Assembly (NCBI GenBank): GCA_037176705.1 | Contig: CM073886.1 | Coordinates: 127,378,001 to 127,442,000 of the forward strand | DNA length: 64,000 nucleotides | Origin: Molossus alvarezi | Taxonomy: Eukaryota > Chordata > Mammalia > Chiroptera > Molossidae | Direction of reading: 5' to 3' | Part shown: in pieces, positions 32,493 through 43,439 of the stretch | How positions within the stretch are numbered: the first letter of the stretch is position 1 | How the letters are laid out: each line of letters begins with the position of its first letter | Translations under genes and position numbers: made by a program | Notes under the pieces: generated by a model | Told to the model about the DNA's origin: nothing | Seen by the model: only the letters and a program-made list of their open reading frames with translations | Database searches by the model: none

Positions 32493-33665
32493 TAACAGCC
32501 ATCATTGTTTTTAAATCTCGGGGTTCTCTCGTAACTATAAAGAAAAAGAAAACAAAAACCTCTCTGTCTTTTCTTTCTGTTGATTAGTCGATGTCTGCTC
32601 CATCCTCCCACGTTCAGGCTGCTGGTTCTGTTGCAGGTTGTTGGCAGTGCTGTGCACTGTCTGGGAGGGGAGCGCTAGAGGGGGCGATTACAAGGGCTGG
32701 CCTTTCATCCGAACCCAAGAATCTTAAGGGACAGCTGTGTGAGGGACTTGAATTCAGTTATGTGGGCTGAAGCCCTGCCTGTGGTCCAAAGGCCTGTGGC
32801 TCCTGAGTTTGCCGCCCGGGCCGCGCCGCCCAGAGCACTCCGGTGGCAGCGGAAGGCCCTGCTCTGCCGGGCAGACAACCTGACCCGGTGTCTACTTCTG
32901 GAGGGAAAAATCACAGTGGAAATTGAGTCTAGCAGAAAATGATCCCCCCCCTCCCCTTCAATATACCACAGAGCAGTTAGAAATGAAATGCTGGTCTGTG
33001 TTTCGAGTCCACCGAGAAGATGCAGCGAGGTTAGTTCTGGAGGAGGTGGAGGTTTACTTCAGACTCTTCCCCTCCCGCCAAGTGGAGACCCCATTTCTAC
33101 TCCAGCCCTCGAGGACGACGGTTCCTGTTCATAAACGTGTTGCGCCAGGTGCTTGTGGCTGAAAAGGAGGCGGAGGCAAAGCGCTCCCTGGAGTTTGCAC
33201 ATCACCAGGGTGGTCACAGCGGCTGAGCAACAAGCAGTTCAGAAGGCCCGTGACACTGCCAGTTCCGAAGAGCCTGAGGTTAGAAACGAGCTCTCTCAAG
33301 TGAGGTCCCCACCAAAGCTTCTCCCCGAGAAGAACAACGCCACCAGCCTTGCTGCAGGAGGCGGAGGCAGCACCCCAACCCCGGAGCTAGCTCTCGAGAG
33401 TCAGTCCGGCCCATCTGCTTCCTCCGTCTGCTTGGGCTCTGCTTGGCTTGTTCTTCTTGTCATCGTATTGCCCTATATGTTGGAGGCCACGTGTTTGTTG
33501 ATTGTCCACTTTCCGTGGATGCAGTACTGCGTTTGCTCTGAAAAGTGGTGAGGATCGTCCCGACGAGGTCTGTTTCAGGCAACACAGTCCCAATCTTAAG
33601 GCCTTTTAGAATATTATACTGAAAACTTTTAAGAGCCATATGGATAAATAAATCAGTTTATCTAT
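32493..33665 (+). pseudogene. GC-rich pseudogene-like segment, unassigned
   Basis: Just after the HAUS4 retrocopy the sequence stays GC- and CpG-rich up to about 33560. Plus-strand frames at 32739-32942, 32923-33162 and 33153-33551 follow each other with small overlaps in different frames, as in a frame-shifted coding sequence. Readable parts include YTTEQLEMKCWSVFRVHRED and, in another frame, FINVLRQVLVAEKEAEAKRS. The last frame ends in a hydrophobic segment (VCLGSAWLVLLVIVLPYML). The downstream 33650-33750 is AT-rich. I do not recognise the parent gene. It may be a second retrocopy or non-coding GC-rich DNA. Confidence 0.3.
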
Positions 33666-34439
33666 TATACACAGACTTATATATAATAAATAGATTTATA
33701 GATAGATCTATTTATAAATAGATTTATTTGTCATAAACAAATATGATAGAAATAAATAGTGAATAATGAAACGATTTCTTAGCGACTGCCCTATAGACTA
33801 GTAGAAATTATGCAAAGTGTTCTCATCTCAATTTTATGCTGTTGCAATGTAAAAAAACCTATGGGGTGAGTATTGTGGAACTCATGTACGATAAAGATAT
33901 TAGGTATAAAAAAAGCAAAATGAGGTTAACCTGCTCTCGTTCTGTGTCCTTCCTTGATGTCGTCCAAATTACCTACTGCCAGAATGATGCTTCCTGTACT
34001 GAAGTCTGGTGCTCAGGCAGGAAGCCTCTCTTATCAATGCCTGTCACTGCACCACCGATTTAAGGAGCCTATTCTCTGGGAACAAAGGACAGCCCGTTCA
34101 CAAAGTTGCCCCTGTAACCCTAACCTGATACCTGTTTGCCTTTAAAGTCCGCACAGTGGATCATTCCTCAGGCGCACAAAGGCAGGTCCTCTCCCGGCTC
34201 CACATTTATCAGCAGGGGAAAAGCAAACAGGCCATTTCGCAGGTACACAGTGTCTCCACACCTATTACAGCGCAGGGCAGCGGTGACCTCCCCCTGGCCC
34301 AAACCACCCACGAGTAGCCTTTGATGTTGCCGGAGCCTCATGTTTTAATACAGCCTAAACAGCCCACGTTTGAACTGCAAGGGTCCTGTTTCCAGCCACG
34401 TTAGCAGTGATATCAAAGACAGTCGTGTTTTAATGGTCT
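33666..34439. other. AT-rich (TAGA-like) stretch, then unassigned sequence
   Basis: 33640-33775 is a degenerate ATAGATTTAT-type run. 33780-34439 has no recognised gene or repeat. Confidence 0.45.
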
Positions 34440-34805
34440 TTCCCTCCCAGACAGGGCAGCGGGCGAGGCCCGACCCGGGAGGCCGGCTCCTCCCGTGTTG
34501 GGCGCCGCTGCCCCCCGCGGTCCGCCTCTGCTTCCCCACGCGGCCCAGATGGCACCCGGCTGTCGCCGGAGGGATGGACTGGCTCTGGGAAAGAAATCCT
34601 GCAGCGCAAACGAACCCACTTCTCCGCAAGTTCAGAAATATGTCGCAAAAGATCATTGTCCGTGGGCTCTTCCCCGTGGAGCGGATGGCATCTGCATTTG
34701 GGACGAGGCACAGCGTGGGTGCGCGGCACCGGTGGGAGCAGTCGCGAGAGGATCTACCAGCCGATGGGCGGAGGGGTCTGCAGTTGCAGACCTCAGGCCG
34801 AGGAT
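34440..34805. other. CpG-dense patch (CpG-island-like)
   Basis: I count about 33 CpG dinucleotides in roughly 360 bases, far more than in neighbouring DNA, where CpG is scarce. Long open frames exist on both strands (34345-34923 minus, 34370-34882 plus, 34495-34887 plus), as is common in GC-rich DNA by chance. None contains a domain I know. It could be an unmethylated regulatory island, a promoter of an unannotated transcript, or a GC-rich retrocopy. Confidence 0.55.
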
Positions 34806-35029
34806 CATTAGAACAGGGAGGAGGTTTAACAGCTGTATTGTGCAAGGTGTTTATTTTACAGGTGAAGACGGTCTTGATATGAAATAGAGTCAGGTCCTTT
34901 ACGGAAAAAGAGTCAGTGATCACATTATGTCAAGTGTGGGATGCTGCGAAAGCTCTGAGGAGCTATCCTATAACACACATGCGGGGGAGTTAAGTCTTCC
35001 GGTCAGACACTCCAAGGTCGTTTTCATTC
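34806..35029. other. No gene recognised
   Basis: Flank of the CpG-dense patch; nothing identified. Confidence 0.4.
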
Positions 35030-35285
35030 ACAGGCTCATAATAACAATATCACACACTTACCATGTGATTATGTGGCTCATATGCTCTAAGCCCACGATA
35101 GATTTAATTCATTTAACCCTCACGACAACACTAGGTACTATTGCTATCATTCCAGTTTTCCAGATGGGACCTGGAGAAGGTAAGTGACCACCTCCTGGTC
35201 CCGCAGCTCGTGGTGACACCAGGATCCTAAGCTTGGCTTTGGCTGCCAGTCCAGTCCTGAATCCGCTCCACTGTAGCGTGCCAGT
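35030..35285 (+). mobile_element. MIR SINE
   Basis: Almost full length: 'acttaccatgtgattatgtgg', 'atttaattcatttaaccctc', 'cgacaacactaggtactattg', 'ccagttttccagatggg', 'aggtaagtgaccacc', 'cagctcgtggtgacaccagg', in MIR order. The 'aggtaagtga' part looks like a splice donor but is the normal MIR core. Confidence 0.85.
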
Positions 35286-37829
35286 GACCGTGTCTGACCG
35301 AGAAAGTCAGCAGTAGAATTTTTCCTAATAAAAATGATTAGATTGGGTTTATTTATTTCAGGAAACAGACACCACTGTTGCTGTCACTGTGTCAGCACAA
35401 CAGAGAGGAGAACTCAGCCTGTCAGCCTCTGGGCGTCCCTAGCAGTGGTCACAAGGAGAGCTGAGCAGCCACTGGATCGTTCCCGTGGGTGTACCTCTCT
35501 GGAGGGAAACATGTCTTTGGAAGTTTCTTGCCATGACTTTCTTTGAAACGGGTAAAGCCTTTTGTTTACCAAACACTGTCCACTGTTAAAAGTAAAACTT
35601 CCTCTGTGTTCCAGCTTTGGCCCCGTTGGTTAATCTTCCAGGAGTGTTGAAAACGGGGCTTTAATTAGCAGTTTTATCAGTTACCCCAGTCACTCATCCC
35701 CAGTTCTTATCTGAATCTGTGGCAGTACAGGCACTCAGGGACATCAGAAAAGGGCCGACTTGTCAGTGTGACAGCTGAGAGGACTTCTGCGGAGAGAAGA
35801 AGAAAGATCTCAGGAACGGACAGTATTAAATGGAAGGTGATACGGATCCGAAAGATGGTCTCACTGGAGGAAGCTTGGATCGGACTCAGTCTCTCTCGTA
35901 TTTCTCTGTAATCCTCTATGGCATGTCACCCTTGTTAGGAAGGACAGAGTCCGTGGTCTTGTGTAATGTGAAGATGGGACCTCAGAAGGGGACATTTCTA
36001 AACCAGTTAGTCAGTCACCAAGTTGAGCATGACCTGGAGCGGTTCTTCACTATGCAGAACTGAAGGAATGTTTGGAAAATCAACACGGGGTTTGGAGAAC
36101 TCACTTTTCTGGTCCAAGTGAGAAAAATACCAGTAAAATGAAGCAGGCAGAAAGAGTATTAGCATTTGCCTTCTCTAATCCAATCCAATCAGGGAAGTTT
36201 GAGTCTTTACCTAAGTACAAGTCATGCTTCCTTGGGTATCGTTTATCGACCGTATTCCTGATTTACTAAACACCTTGTTTTCCCCTGCGTTTGAACTGTA
36301 TTAAAATCTCACTACCTGGAAATAAATTTCTACCTCCTAAGAAATGAAAAGCACTTAAACCATAAAAAGAAGATCCATAATTTTATTATCTCAGCATGGG
36401 CCTGCTAGCATTGCAACAGCAGAGAAAATAACAGGAAAAAAAAAATTCTGTAAGGGACACATTGGAGCCAGGAGATATATACGCTTGCCTAAGCAGTTCT
36501 GATGATTTGATAGTTGAAATGTTTATGCTCTTGTTCACTTAGATAACGTACTTAGGACATCTATTTTAAACAACAGATAATCGTGGTGCTGTGCTGAGGG
36601 GCCTGACATAGTGGTAGTTGGTATCTGAGGGTTATTCAAACAAACTCAGATGGCTGTAGCATAGGGTGACTATTTTTGGCAAAGCAATTACTTAACATTT
36701 CATGCTAAAAATGATAGTGTTTTAGATTTATTATAAAACAGCAGAAAAACACATTTTTCTTCAGAAGCAGAAGGGTGGAACATTAGTTAGAACTTAAGGC
36801 AAACCTACTTTGTTTTTATTTTTCTTTCAGCCATGCCTGAAAGTAGAATTGGTATATGACCTTATTTTGTCTTTTGTTCTCTCTCTACTTTTTCCCCTCT
36901 CTTTACTGTTTGATGTAATTTCAAAGTAGCTGAAAGTGCGAAATCAAAGACCAGGTTAAATTTTCCCTGAAGGATATTGAATGTCATGGTCATTATTCTA
37001 ATAATAAGAGGTTTGTTTAGCTGCTTTGATTTCCACAAGCTTGATAGCCCCTTTTCTAAGAAAAATGCCTCTTGCCCGAAGTTTTCTCACAAGTAGGCAG
37101 GCTAAATATCGTGCCGATCTGCGCTTGCAGCACAGGTTGGAATCCTTGCTGCCTTCACTTAGTTACTGAGATATAAGAAACGATTAGCAAGTAAAATGCA
37201 AAACTTGGCTTAATAGGCTTATTAGGATGTGTTTTTCAGAGATAAACTCTCTAGGAGATTTAAATCGTACACTTTGTTGGTTCTAATAATGGGACACTTG
37301 CAACAGAATTCCTGACTCATCATGGGATTAAGGGTTTCTCAGAATTGTAGAAAGACCACGATGATTATGTATGTGTAAAACATGCAGTAATGTATGCATG
37401 CAATTCATAATAACCTTAAGCAGTTATGAGTAAGTGAGTTTCAAGCATCTCTCTCTCTCTCTCACCATTACCTCACCATTTCCCAGCTCACGCCCAGACC
37501 GCTGCACCTATCTGGGATCTACATCTGTTGTTCCACCGTTTTGCACTGTCCCTCCCTACTTTCATATCCTTCCTTTCCTCCCTATCTGGCTTACATTCTG
37601 TTATTACAACCACTTACTTGCACATGCCCTCAACTGTTCGCTCCTTTCTGGCTTTGTTGTACTAACTTCTTGCCTGTTCTGATCCCGTGCAGCTGAACAT
37701 GGCTGGAGAAACACACATAAGCAGATGAATGGCCATATCTGAAACCCATGACCACTAACCTCAAGTGAGCCTCAAGATGACCACGATCTGTTTACAGTTC
37801 TCCAATTCACTTACTCTCCATCTCCTAGT
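35286..37829. other. No gene recognised (about 2.5 kb)
   Basis: AT-rich. The frame at 35830-36063 (77 residues) and 36072-36269 have no known domain. 37434-37700 is pyrimidine-rich with a (CT)n start and could be an old repeat body. Confidence 0.4.
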
Positions 37830-38050
37830 AGAAACAGTGGTTTTCACCCAGGGATGATTTGCTCCCCTAGAGGACATTGGCAATGTCTGGAGATGGTTTT
37901 GGTGCTCACAACCTGGAGGGTAACATCTGGTGGATAGAAGTCAGGGATGCTGCTCAACATCCTGTGATGCTCACGCAGACTTCCCCCAACCCCCATTAGA
38001 CATTTTGCCCTAATGTCTCTAGTGCCAAGGCTGAGAATTCCTGTGTAAAG
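37830..38050 (+). mobile_element. MER5A-type hAT-Charlie non-autonomous transposon
   Basis: Starts 'cagtggttttcacccaggg' and ends 'gccaaggctgagaattcctg', near-inverted termini. In between, 'ggacattggcaatgtctgg', 'agatggttttggtgctcaca', 'gggatgctgctcaacatcct' follow the MER5A order. No transposase is encoded. Confidence 0.85.
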
Positions 38051-38154
38051 CATTTTATAGCTTTTCTCTCTTTAAGCTCTCAACACTCTTACCTATGTGT
38101 ACTACAGCTAAGAACCTTCTTTATCAGCTGAGAAAATAAAAGCATTCTGAGGAG

Positions 38155-38720
38155 ACTTGTTCAAGCTCCCGCCAACACACCCATCCACCTTCCTGTATCT
38201 GAGCTTCCCTTTTTGTTCCTGTGGGTGCCCGTCTCAGGTTCTAGGTCACGCCAACCCCTCTCATGGGCACCGGATCCCACCCCCTCTACTCTTCCCAGGG
38301 GCCAATGCCAGTCATTTTCCATTTTCTCTCTTGAATTACCAATTCCTCCCTCTTGTATTAGATCATTCCAACCAGGAAATCAACATGCTGATAATATCTC
38401 CTCTTATAAGTGAAACAAGCAAACCCCAAATCTCTCTTAATTTCACGTCTTCTTTAGGGGCAGCACGATCCTGTGTTTTTCTCCTTCCACTCTCTCTTGA
38501 CCCTGCTCCAAACAGACTTTCATCTCTTCTCCTCCAGAGACACAATTCTCATAAATGTCACCAATCATGGACCCATTGTTTAATCCAATAAGCACTTTTT
38601 TGTCTTCAACTTTCTTGTGCCATCACTGACGTTTTACATACCAATCAGTCCCTCTTTCTTGAAACTCTTTCTTCACTTGACTTCAGGTCCTAAATATTTT
38701 CCTCTTTCCTCTGTCTCTCC
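38155..38720 (+). mobile_element. Possible L2 LINE remnant
   Basis: 38640-38690 ('ccctctttcttgaaactctttc', 'cttcacttgacttcagg') resembles L2 reverse-transcriptase coding sequence. The pyrimidine-rich stretch before it may be more of the same element, but similarity is low. Confidence 0.4.
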
Positions 38721-38749
38721 TCTCATCTCCCTTTGTTGGTCTCAGTGCA

Positions 38750-39503
38750 GTATGATAAGGAAGATATTCGATCTTTGTCCCTGAGTTTTGGGTATAGAGC
38801 TCCTAAAATCCTTGGAATCCCCCAAAGTGACAAGGGTGACAGGAGCATCTTTTGTTCTGATCAGGTGATTCTTGGTGGGTCCCTAGATAGCTTCAAGATA
38901 GGGGCTGGGCCACAGAAAAACCATGTCTTAATTAGAAACTTGAAAATGTCAGCCCCGTTCACCAACTTCTGGGAAGTGGAGAAGGGCAAAGACCGAGTTA
39001 ATCACCGACGGCCACAATCACGCCCACGTAGTGAAACCTCCATAAACATCTCTCAGTGATGGGCTTCAGGCAGCTTCTGAATTGGCAAACCCGTCCCCAT
39101 GCAGAACAGCGGCTTGTCGACTGCTTAGGCACTGGGGCTCCTGCAGGCGGATCCTTCCAGACTTTGCCTATGTACTCTTTGGCCACTTATTTGTATCCTT
39201 GATAATAAAATGTAATGGCAAATATAGTGTGTATATATATATATTTCTTTTAGTTCTGTGAGTTGTTCTAGCAAATTATTGAACCTGAGGGTTGAGATTT
39301 GTGGGAACCCCTGACTTTGTAGCCCAATTGGGCAGATGTGTGGTAACAGGGGGGACTTACGTTGGCATCTGGTGTTTGGAGTGAGGGTAGTGTGGAGCCT
39401 GATACTCTATTGGGTTGTGTGTCAGAACTGAATTCAATTGTGGGATACCTAGTTGGTGTCAGAGGGCTAGAAAGTTGGTTGGCGTAAGAAAAAGTTACTC
39501 ATT
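38750..39503 (+). mobile_element. ERVL-type LTR
   Basis: Shows blocks seen in old ERVL-type LTRs: 'agcttcaagataggggctggg', 'ttcaccaacttctgggaag', 'gtagtgaaacctccataaa', an AATAAA signal at 39204, 'ctgtgagttgttctagcaaatt', 'gtgtcagaactgaattcaatt'. It is followed at once by a primer-binding-site-like sequence. The 5' end of the LTR is not sharp. ORF-like stretches within it are not genes. Confidence 0.7.
39229..39246. repeat. (TA)n run
   Basis: Short TA microsatellite just behind the AATAAA signal of the LTR. Confidence 0.8.
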
Positions 39504-39520
39504 TGGTGTCAGAAGTGGGA
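39504..39520 (+). other. Retroviral primer binding site, tRNA-Leu-like
   Basis: 'tggtgtcagaagtggga' directly after the LTR is complementary to the 3' end of a leucine tRNA, the primer used by ERVL-type elements. It fixes the LTR end and the plus orientation. Confidence 0.65.
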
Positions 39521-40171
39521 TTTGCTAGAACAGTCCTGGCTCACAGAAATGTGGTTTGGGAAAAGAAGACAGGAAGATAGGGCAGAGGATGAGGAGCCTT
39601 TGACACCTGGTGGCCACGTGGGGCCCTCTGGTATGGAGCAGCAGCACTGTGATCACTTACTAAAGGTAAAAGTCACCAGTGGTGTTTAGAGATGTATCAA
39701 AGTCCCAGGTAACTGGTTTACTGGATGCATAAGGAAAAGCAAACTAATAAAAAAAGAGCAAACTATCCAATCCCTTGATTGTCATCATCTACAATGGCTA
39801 AAACGAAATAGAAAGAATACTGTGTCAGATCTTGATACTAGAACAAACTCAGATTTCTGTCAGTCTGAGCTCTGACTACGAGCCTCACAGCTGCCCCACA
39901 GGGAAAAATTATGTCAGATGACAAAGAGTACCTCTAAGCCCGTTAGCACCAGGAAGGCGGTCCGTGTTAAAGAAGTCAAAACCAAGAAATTATGAAAACC
40001 AGGAGGTGATGGTGTAAAGAAATTTCCTCATTTTGTGGATTTGTATCTTCAGCTTCCTACCGAATCTTTACTGAAATGGATGGTGAAGGTAACAATTTAG
40101 GGGAGATGAGTGTCTTTGGTGTGGAGTGGAGGAGTATGTGTGGGCTGATGCAGGACACACAGCTCACCATG
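39521..40171. other. Unassigned, possibly ERVL internal sequence
   Basis: Follows the primer binding site, so it may be the degraded leader and gag of the ERVL. No reading frame of useful length survives. 39780-40080 has short peptide-like stretches in several frames that I do not recognise. Confidence 0.35.
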
Positions 40172-40187
40172 AAATAATCATAGATGG

Positions 40188-40403
40188 GCCTGCCCGGTGT
40201 GGCTCAGTGGTTGAGCGTCGACCCCTGCACCAAGAGGTCGCCAGTTCGATTCCTGGTCAGGGCACATGCCCAGGTTGTGGGCCAAATCCCCAGTGGGAGG
40301 CATGCGGGAGGCGGCCAGTCGATGTTCTCTTTCACTGATGTTTCTATCTCTCGCTCCCTCTCCCTTTGTCTCCCTAAGATCAATAAAGAAAAAATATTAA
40401 AAA
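40188..40403 (+). mobile_element. VES-type SINE, full length, type B
   Basis: Starts 'gcctgcccggtgtggctcag', with A-box-like 'tggctcagtggttgagcg' and B-box-like 'agttcgattcctgg', and ends 'gatcaataaagaaaaaatat'. TSD 'aaataatcatag(a/t)tgg' at 40172-40187 and 40404-40419, 15 of 16 matching. Confidence 0.95.
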
Positions 40404-40508
40404 AAATAATCATAGTTGGTTGTACATAATCCAGATACATAGTAGTTTATTCCAAGGGGATGGCCATCCTGGTGAACTGGATAAAAGCTACTATAAAGAA
40501 GGTCTGTT

Positions 40509-40768
40509 GCCCTGGCCAGTTTGGCTCAGCGGTTAGAGCATCGGCCTGCGGTCCGGAGAGACCCGGGTTCGGTTCCCGCTAAGGGCACGTACTTCGGTTG
40601 CAGTTTGTCCCCGGCCCTGGTTGGTCGTGCGGGTGGCGGCCACTCGATGTGTCCCTTCACGTCGATGTTTCTCTCTCTCTCTCCCTTCCTCTCTCTCTCC
40701 CTCCCACTCTATATGTACAAAAAAAAAGGAAAAATATCCTCGGGTGAGGATAAAAAAAAAAAAAAAAA
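40509..40768 (+). mobile_element. VES-type SINE, full length, type A, young-looking
   Basis: Close to what seems the type A consensus: 'gccctggccagtttggctca', 'gggttcggttcccgctaagg', 'cactcgatgtgtcccttcac', end 'cctcgggtgaggat' plus about 20 A. Perfect 14-bp TSD 'aaagaaggtctgtt' at 40495-40508 and 40769-40782. Confidence 0.97.
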
Positions 40769-40782
40769 AAAGAAGGTCTGTT

Positions 40783-41316
40783 TACCCTGAGAAGGAAGAT
40801 TGTCTTACTCCCCCTAAAAATGCCAAGTGTAACATCCCAAATGAAGCGGCTGATATGCTTTTTATGCATGCATGTGTGACTGGCTTGGTGATAATCAGGC
40901 TATTCACCCGCTGACTATGCCTGTCTCCCAGCTTGTGGTAAATGCTATGGTTGGGGGCCCCTTTTGCATGACCACGCTAAGTAATCTTACAGCTGCAAAA
41001 CTGAGCAACAGTTTGGGATGTCTTCTTGAATTTACTGTCTCATCTTCCTCTCATGGTCCTTATACATGCTAGTAAAAACATTAGATTAATTAATCAGAGA
41101 AATCAGAGAGGCAGAGGAGCTAGTCACAACACGCTGAAAATCTTTAGATGGTTATTTAAAAATGAGAGGAATGAAGTAGACATTGACAGGGTTGAGAGAA
41201 AGGTTTTCATGCAGCACTATCACATTTTGGCTGGGCCAAAGAGATCCCCTGCTGGTCCTCCAACATTCAAGTGCCCTAAACAGCTCCCTGAAATTCCCCT
41301 CAGTTTGGAGAAATGT
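40783..41316. other. No gene recognised
   Basis: Several short frames on the plus strand (for example within 40872-41328) carry peptide-like stretches but I cannot identify a parent gene or repeat. Confidence 0.35.
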
Positions 41317-41332
41317 AAAAAGTCATAAGGCA

Positions 41333-41446
41333 GCCCTGGCCGGGTTGGCTCAGCGGTTGGAGCATCGGCCTACGGCCCAGAGAGTCTTGGGTTCAGTTCC
41401 CGCTGGGCCCTAGTGGCTAGGGGCACGTTCCAAAAAAAAAAAAAAA
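41333..41446 (+). mobile_element. VES-type SINE, head only, with its own poly(A)
   Basis: A head of about 85 bases ('gccctggccgggttggctca', 'gggttcagttcccgctgggc') joins a short odd piece ('ctagtggctagg'), then 'ggcacgttcc' and a run of about 15 A. The body is missing. Flanks 41317-41332 and 41442-41457 (aaaaagtcataaggca / aaaaaatcacaaggca) match at 14 of 16 positions. A tail and TSD on a truncated copy mean the short form itself was retroposed. Confidence 0.88.
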
Positions 41447-41459
41447 ATCACAAGGCAAA

Positions 41460-42429
41460 GATTATAATGGGAAACCCGATCTGCGACCACTTGGGACAAT
41501 ACTCAAGCAGATTAATCAAGGTAAAGATTGACAAAAGGTCTAGGGTCCCTTGACTTGACCCCTCCCTGGGGCCTCCAACCTGACGCTTGCCAAGTCCAGT
41601 TTCAGTGCCGAGTGAGACAGACCGGGCAAGAGCTGCTCTCTAGGGACAGGGAGTCACAACCAGCTGGTACCTGAACGCAAATGCATGAGCCACAGTTCAA
41701 AGATCTCATTCTTACCGTGGTTTCTGCCTGCCGGTCTGAATTTGTAAAGGAAGGAAAATTGTGAAATTTTACTCTTCTCTCTCAGCCAGGCACCACAGCT
41801 AGAGATGTGGGGGCGCTGACTTTGGTAAGAACCCTCATCCTCGCTGGCTTCTGCCAGTTTCCCCAGGATGCTGTCTGCAGGCTCTGAGTGACTGGGGCTG
41901 TCCCAGCGTGTCTCAGCCTAGTCACCAGAAACTGTAGAAGACAAATATTTTCCCTTGACATTATGGTTAGTGCTTGGCAGGTACCTCGTTTCTCTGGGGA
42001 ACCTGGTAGATGGATACACTTATCTAAGATGGCTAAAGTTCCCCAGAGTGGTCAAGTGATTCAAGATTATCTTTGCAAAGTTAACCTGCTTGTTCAGCCT
42101 TAGAGCAAAATTTTATTAACCTGAGGCCTCACCCTGGACCCAGTCCAGTTTAAGTCGGATGCAGTCTGACCCTGGACCCAGTTCGGTTTCTGAGTCGAAC
42201 CCAGTCCCACTCTGGCCATTTAGAGACCCAGTTGGGAAAATGAAAGACTCAAATAAAATCTGAAAGTTCATAATGCAAAACACTGGAGCCAGGACCTGAG
42301 AGGGTTCACTCGTGACCTCCAGGAGCAGAGAGAAGGCAGTGAGCTGGACAGCCTGAGCAGGTGCCCACACCTCGTGCTTCTGGCTTCAGGGGCCTTCGGA
42401 GGTCTCCTGCAGCTCCCTCTTTTGACACG
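41460..42429 (-). mobile_element. Second provirus of the 11-13 kb family: leader and possible gag start
   Basis: 41905-42430 is related to 12660-13158 over its length, in the same orientation, including the GACCCAGT-type repeats at 42133-42235 and the AAAATTTTATTaaCCtGAGGCCTCAC block. 41460-41900, farther from the LTR, could be the rest of the leader or gag, but no open frame supports this. Env and the 3' LTR are not seen. Confidence 0.6.
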
Positions 42430-42812
42430 AGAACTATCAAAAGGTAAACTGAGGCATGTTAAAAATTTTAAGTTTATTTGTGCAAAAATTAATTCAATTT
42501 GGGCAGCATTCAGTGTAGCAGATAGAAAGAACCTCTGAGGAACTAGGCACAATTAAACTCTTATTAGCAGATAGGAATGGGAACAAGGGCATTTTGGAGA
42601 CAAAAGAGCGGTTGGTTAGCCAAGTTAGTGTACTTTAGGGGATGACAGGGGTCTGTCTGCCAGTTTACCTCACTGGTGCTGATCAGGGGATTCCTGGTGG
42701 ACTGGCTTAAGATTCCATTTCTGGGAGAGCCCGAACTATAATGAAGCCAAGTCTTGTTTTGACGACGTAGGGCTTAGCATCAGTGACTCCATTTTGGACC
42801 TGTTGCCTTATT
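42430..42812 (-). mobile_element. LTR of the second provirus, minus strand
   Basis: Minus strand: an AATAAA signal at about 42475-42480 ('caaataaacttaaaattt') and an LTR end near 42430, related to 13159-13250 and 11317-11550. The upstream end is cut by an AT-rich run and a SINE at about 42812. Confidence 0.65.
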
Positions 42813-42843
42813 TAATTATTAATTAATTAATTAATTAATTTAG
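42810..42843. repeat. (TTAA)n-type run
   Basis: Seven or more TAAT/TTAA units between the LTR and a SINE; it may derive from the SINE tail. Confidence 0.8.
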
Positions 42844-42844
42844 T

Positions 42845-43080
42845 AATCCTCACCCAAGGATACTTTTCTTTTTATCTTCAGACGGAGTAGGAGGGAGAGA
42901 GAGGGAGAGAGAGAGAAGCATTGACATGAGAGAGACACATCGACTGGTTGCTTCCCGCATGACCCCAACCAGGGCCGGGGATGAACCCCAACAGAGGTAC
43001 TTGCCCTTGGCCAGAATCAAACCCATGACTCATTGGCCAGCGGGCCGACGCTCTAACCGCTGGCCCAAACTGGCCAGGGC
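42845..43080 (-). mobile_element. VES-type SINE, full length, type A
   Basis: Minus-strand copy, head ending 'aactggccagggc'. A TSD is not clear ('cctgttgcct' before, 'cctgctgtca' after, a weak match). Confidence 0.9.
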
Positions 43081-43439
43081 CTGCTGTCATGTTTCAACTC
43101 TGTCAATTGGTGTGTAAAGTGAGGGCTGTCCTGTGGCACCCTGAGCACGTAAAGCGGTGTAGTTTGATGTTAACTCTGGGTAGTGTCGGGACCGACATGA
43201 ATTGAAGCTCACATACGTGGTGTTGGTGGGAACTGGTAGGTGTGAGAACACACGAGCACTCACTCGGGGTCTGCTCAACCTCTGAACTCTGACCCCGCCA
43301 GCGCTCAGCCTGGGTCTCCTTTCTGCTGTCTCCACCGGCTCCTGATGGCGTCTGGGTTCATGACTTTAAATGAATATCATCTATACATTCTTGAATCCTA
43401 GGTTTTGATGACCACCCTGAAGTTTATTGTCAGTTTCAG
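43081..43439. other. No gene recognised
   Basis: Nothing identified; frames on both strands are short. Confidence 0.4.

Noticed and set aside
34345..34923. 192-residue protein on the minus strand
   Set aside because: It overlaps equally long frames on the plus strand in CpG-rich DNA where stops are rare. No domain or conserved motif is visible.
35165..35190. Exon end with a splice donor ('gaaggtaagtgacc')
   Set aside because: This is the conserved core of a MIR element, which contains this sequence normally.
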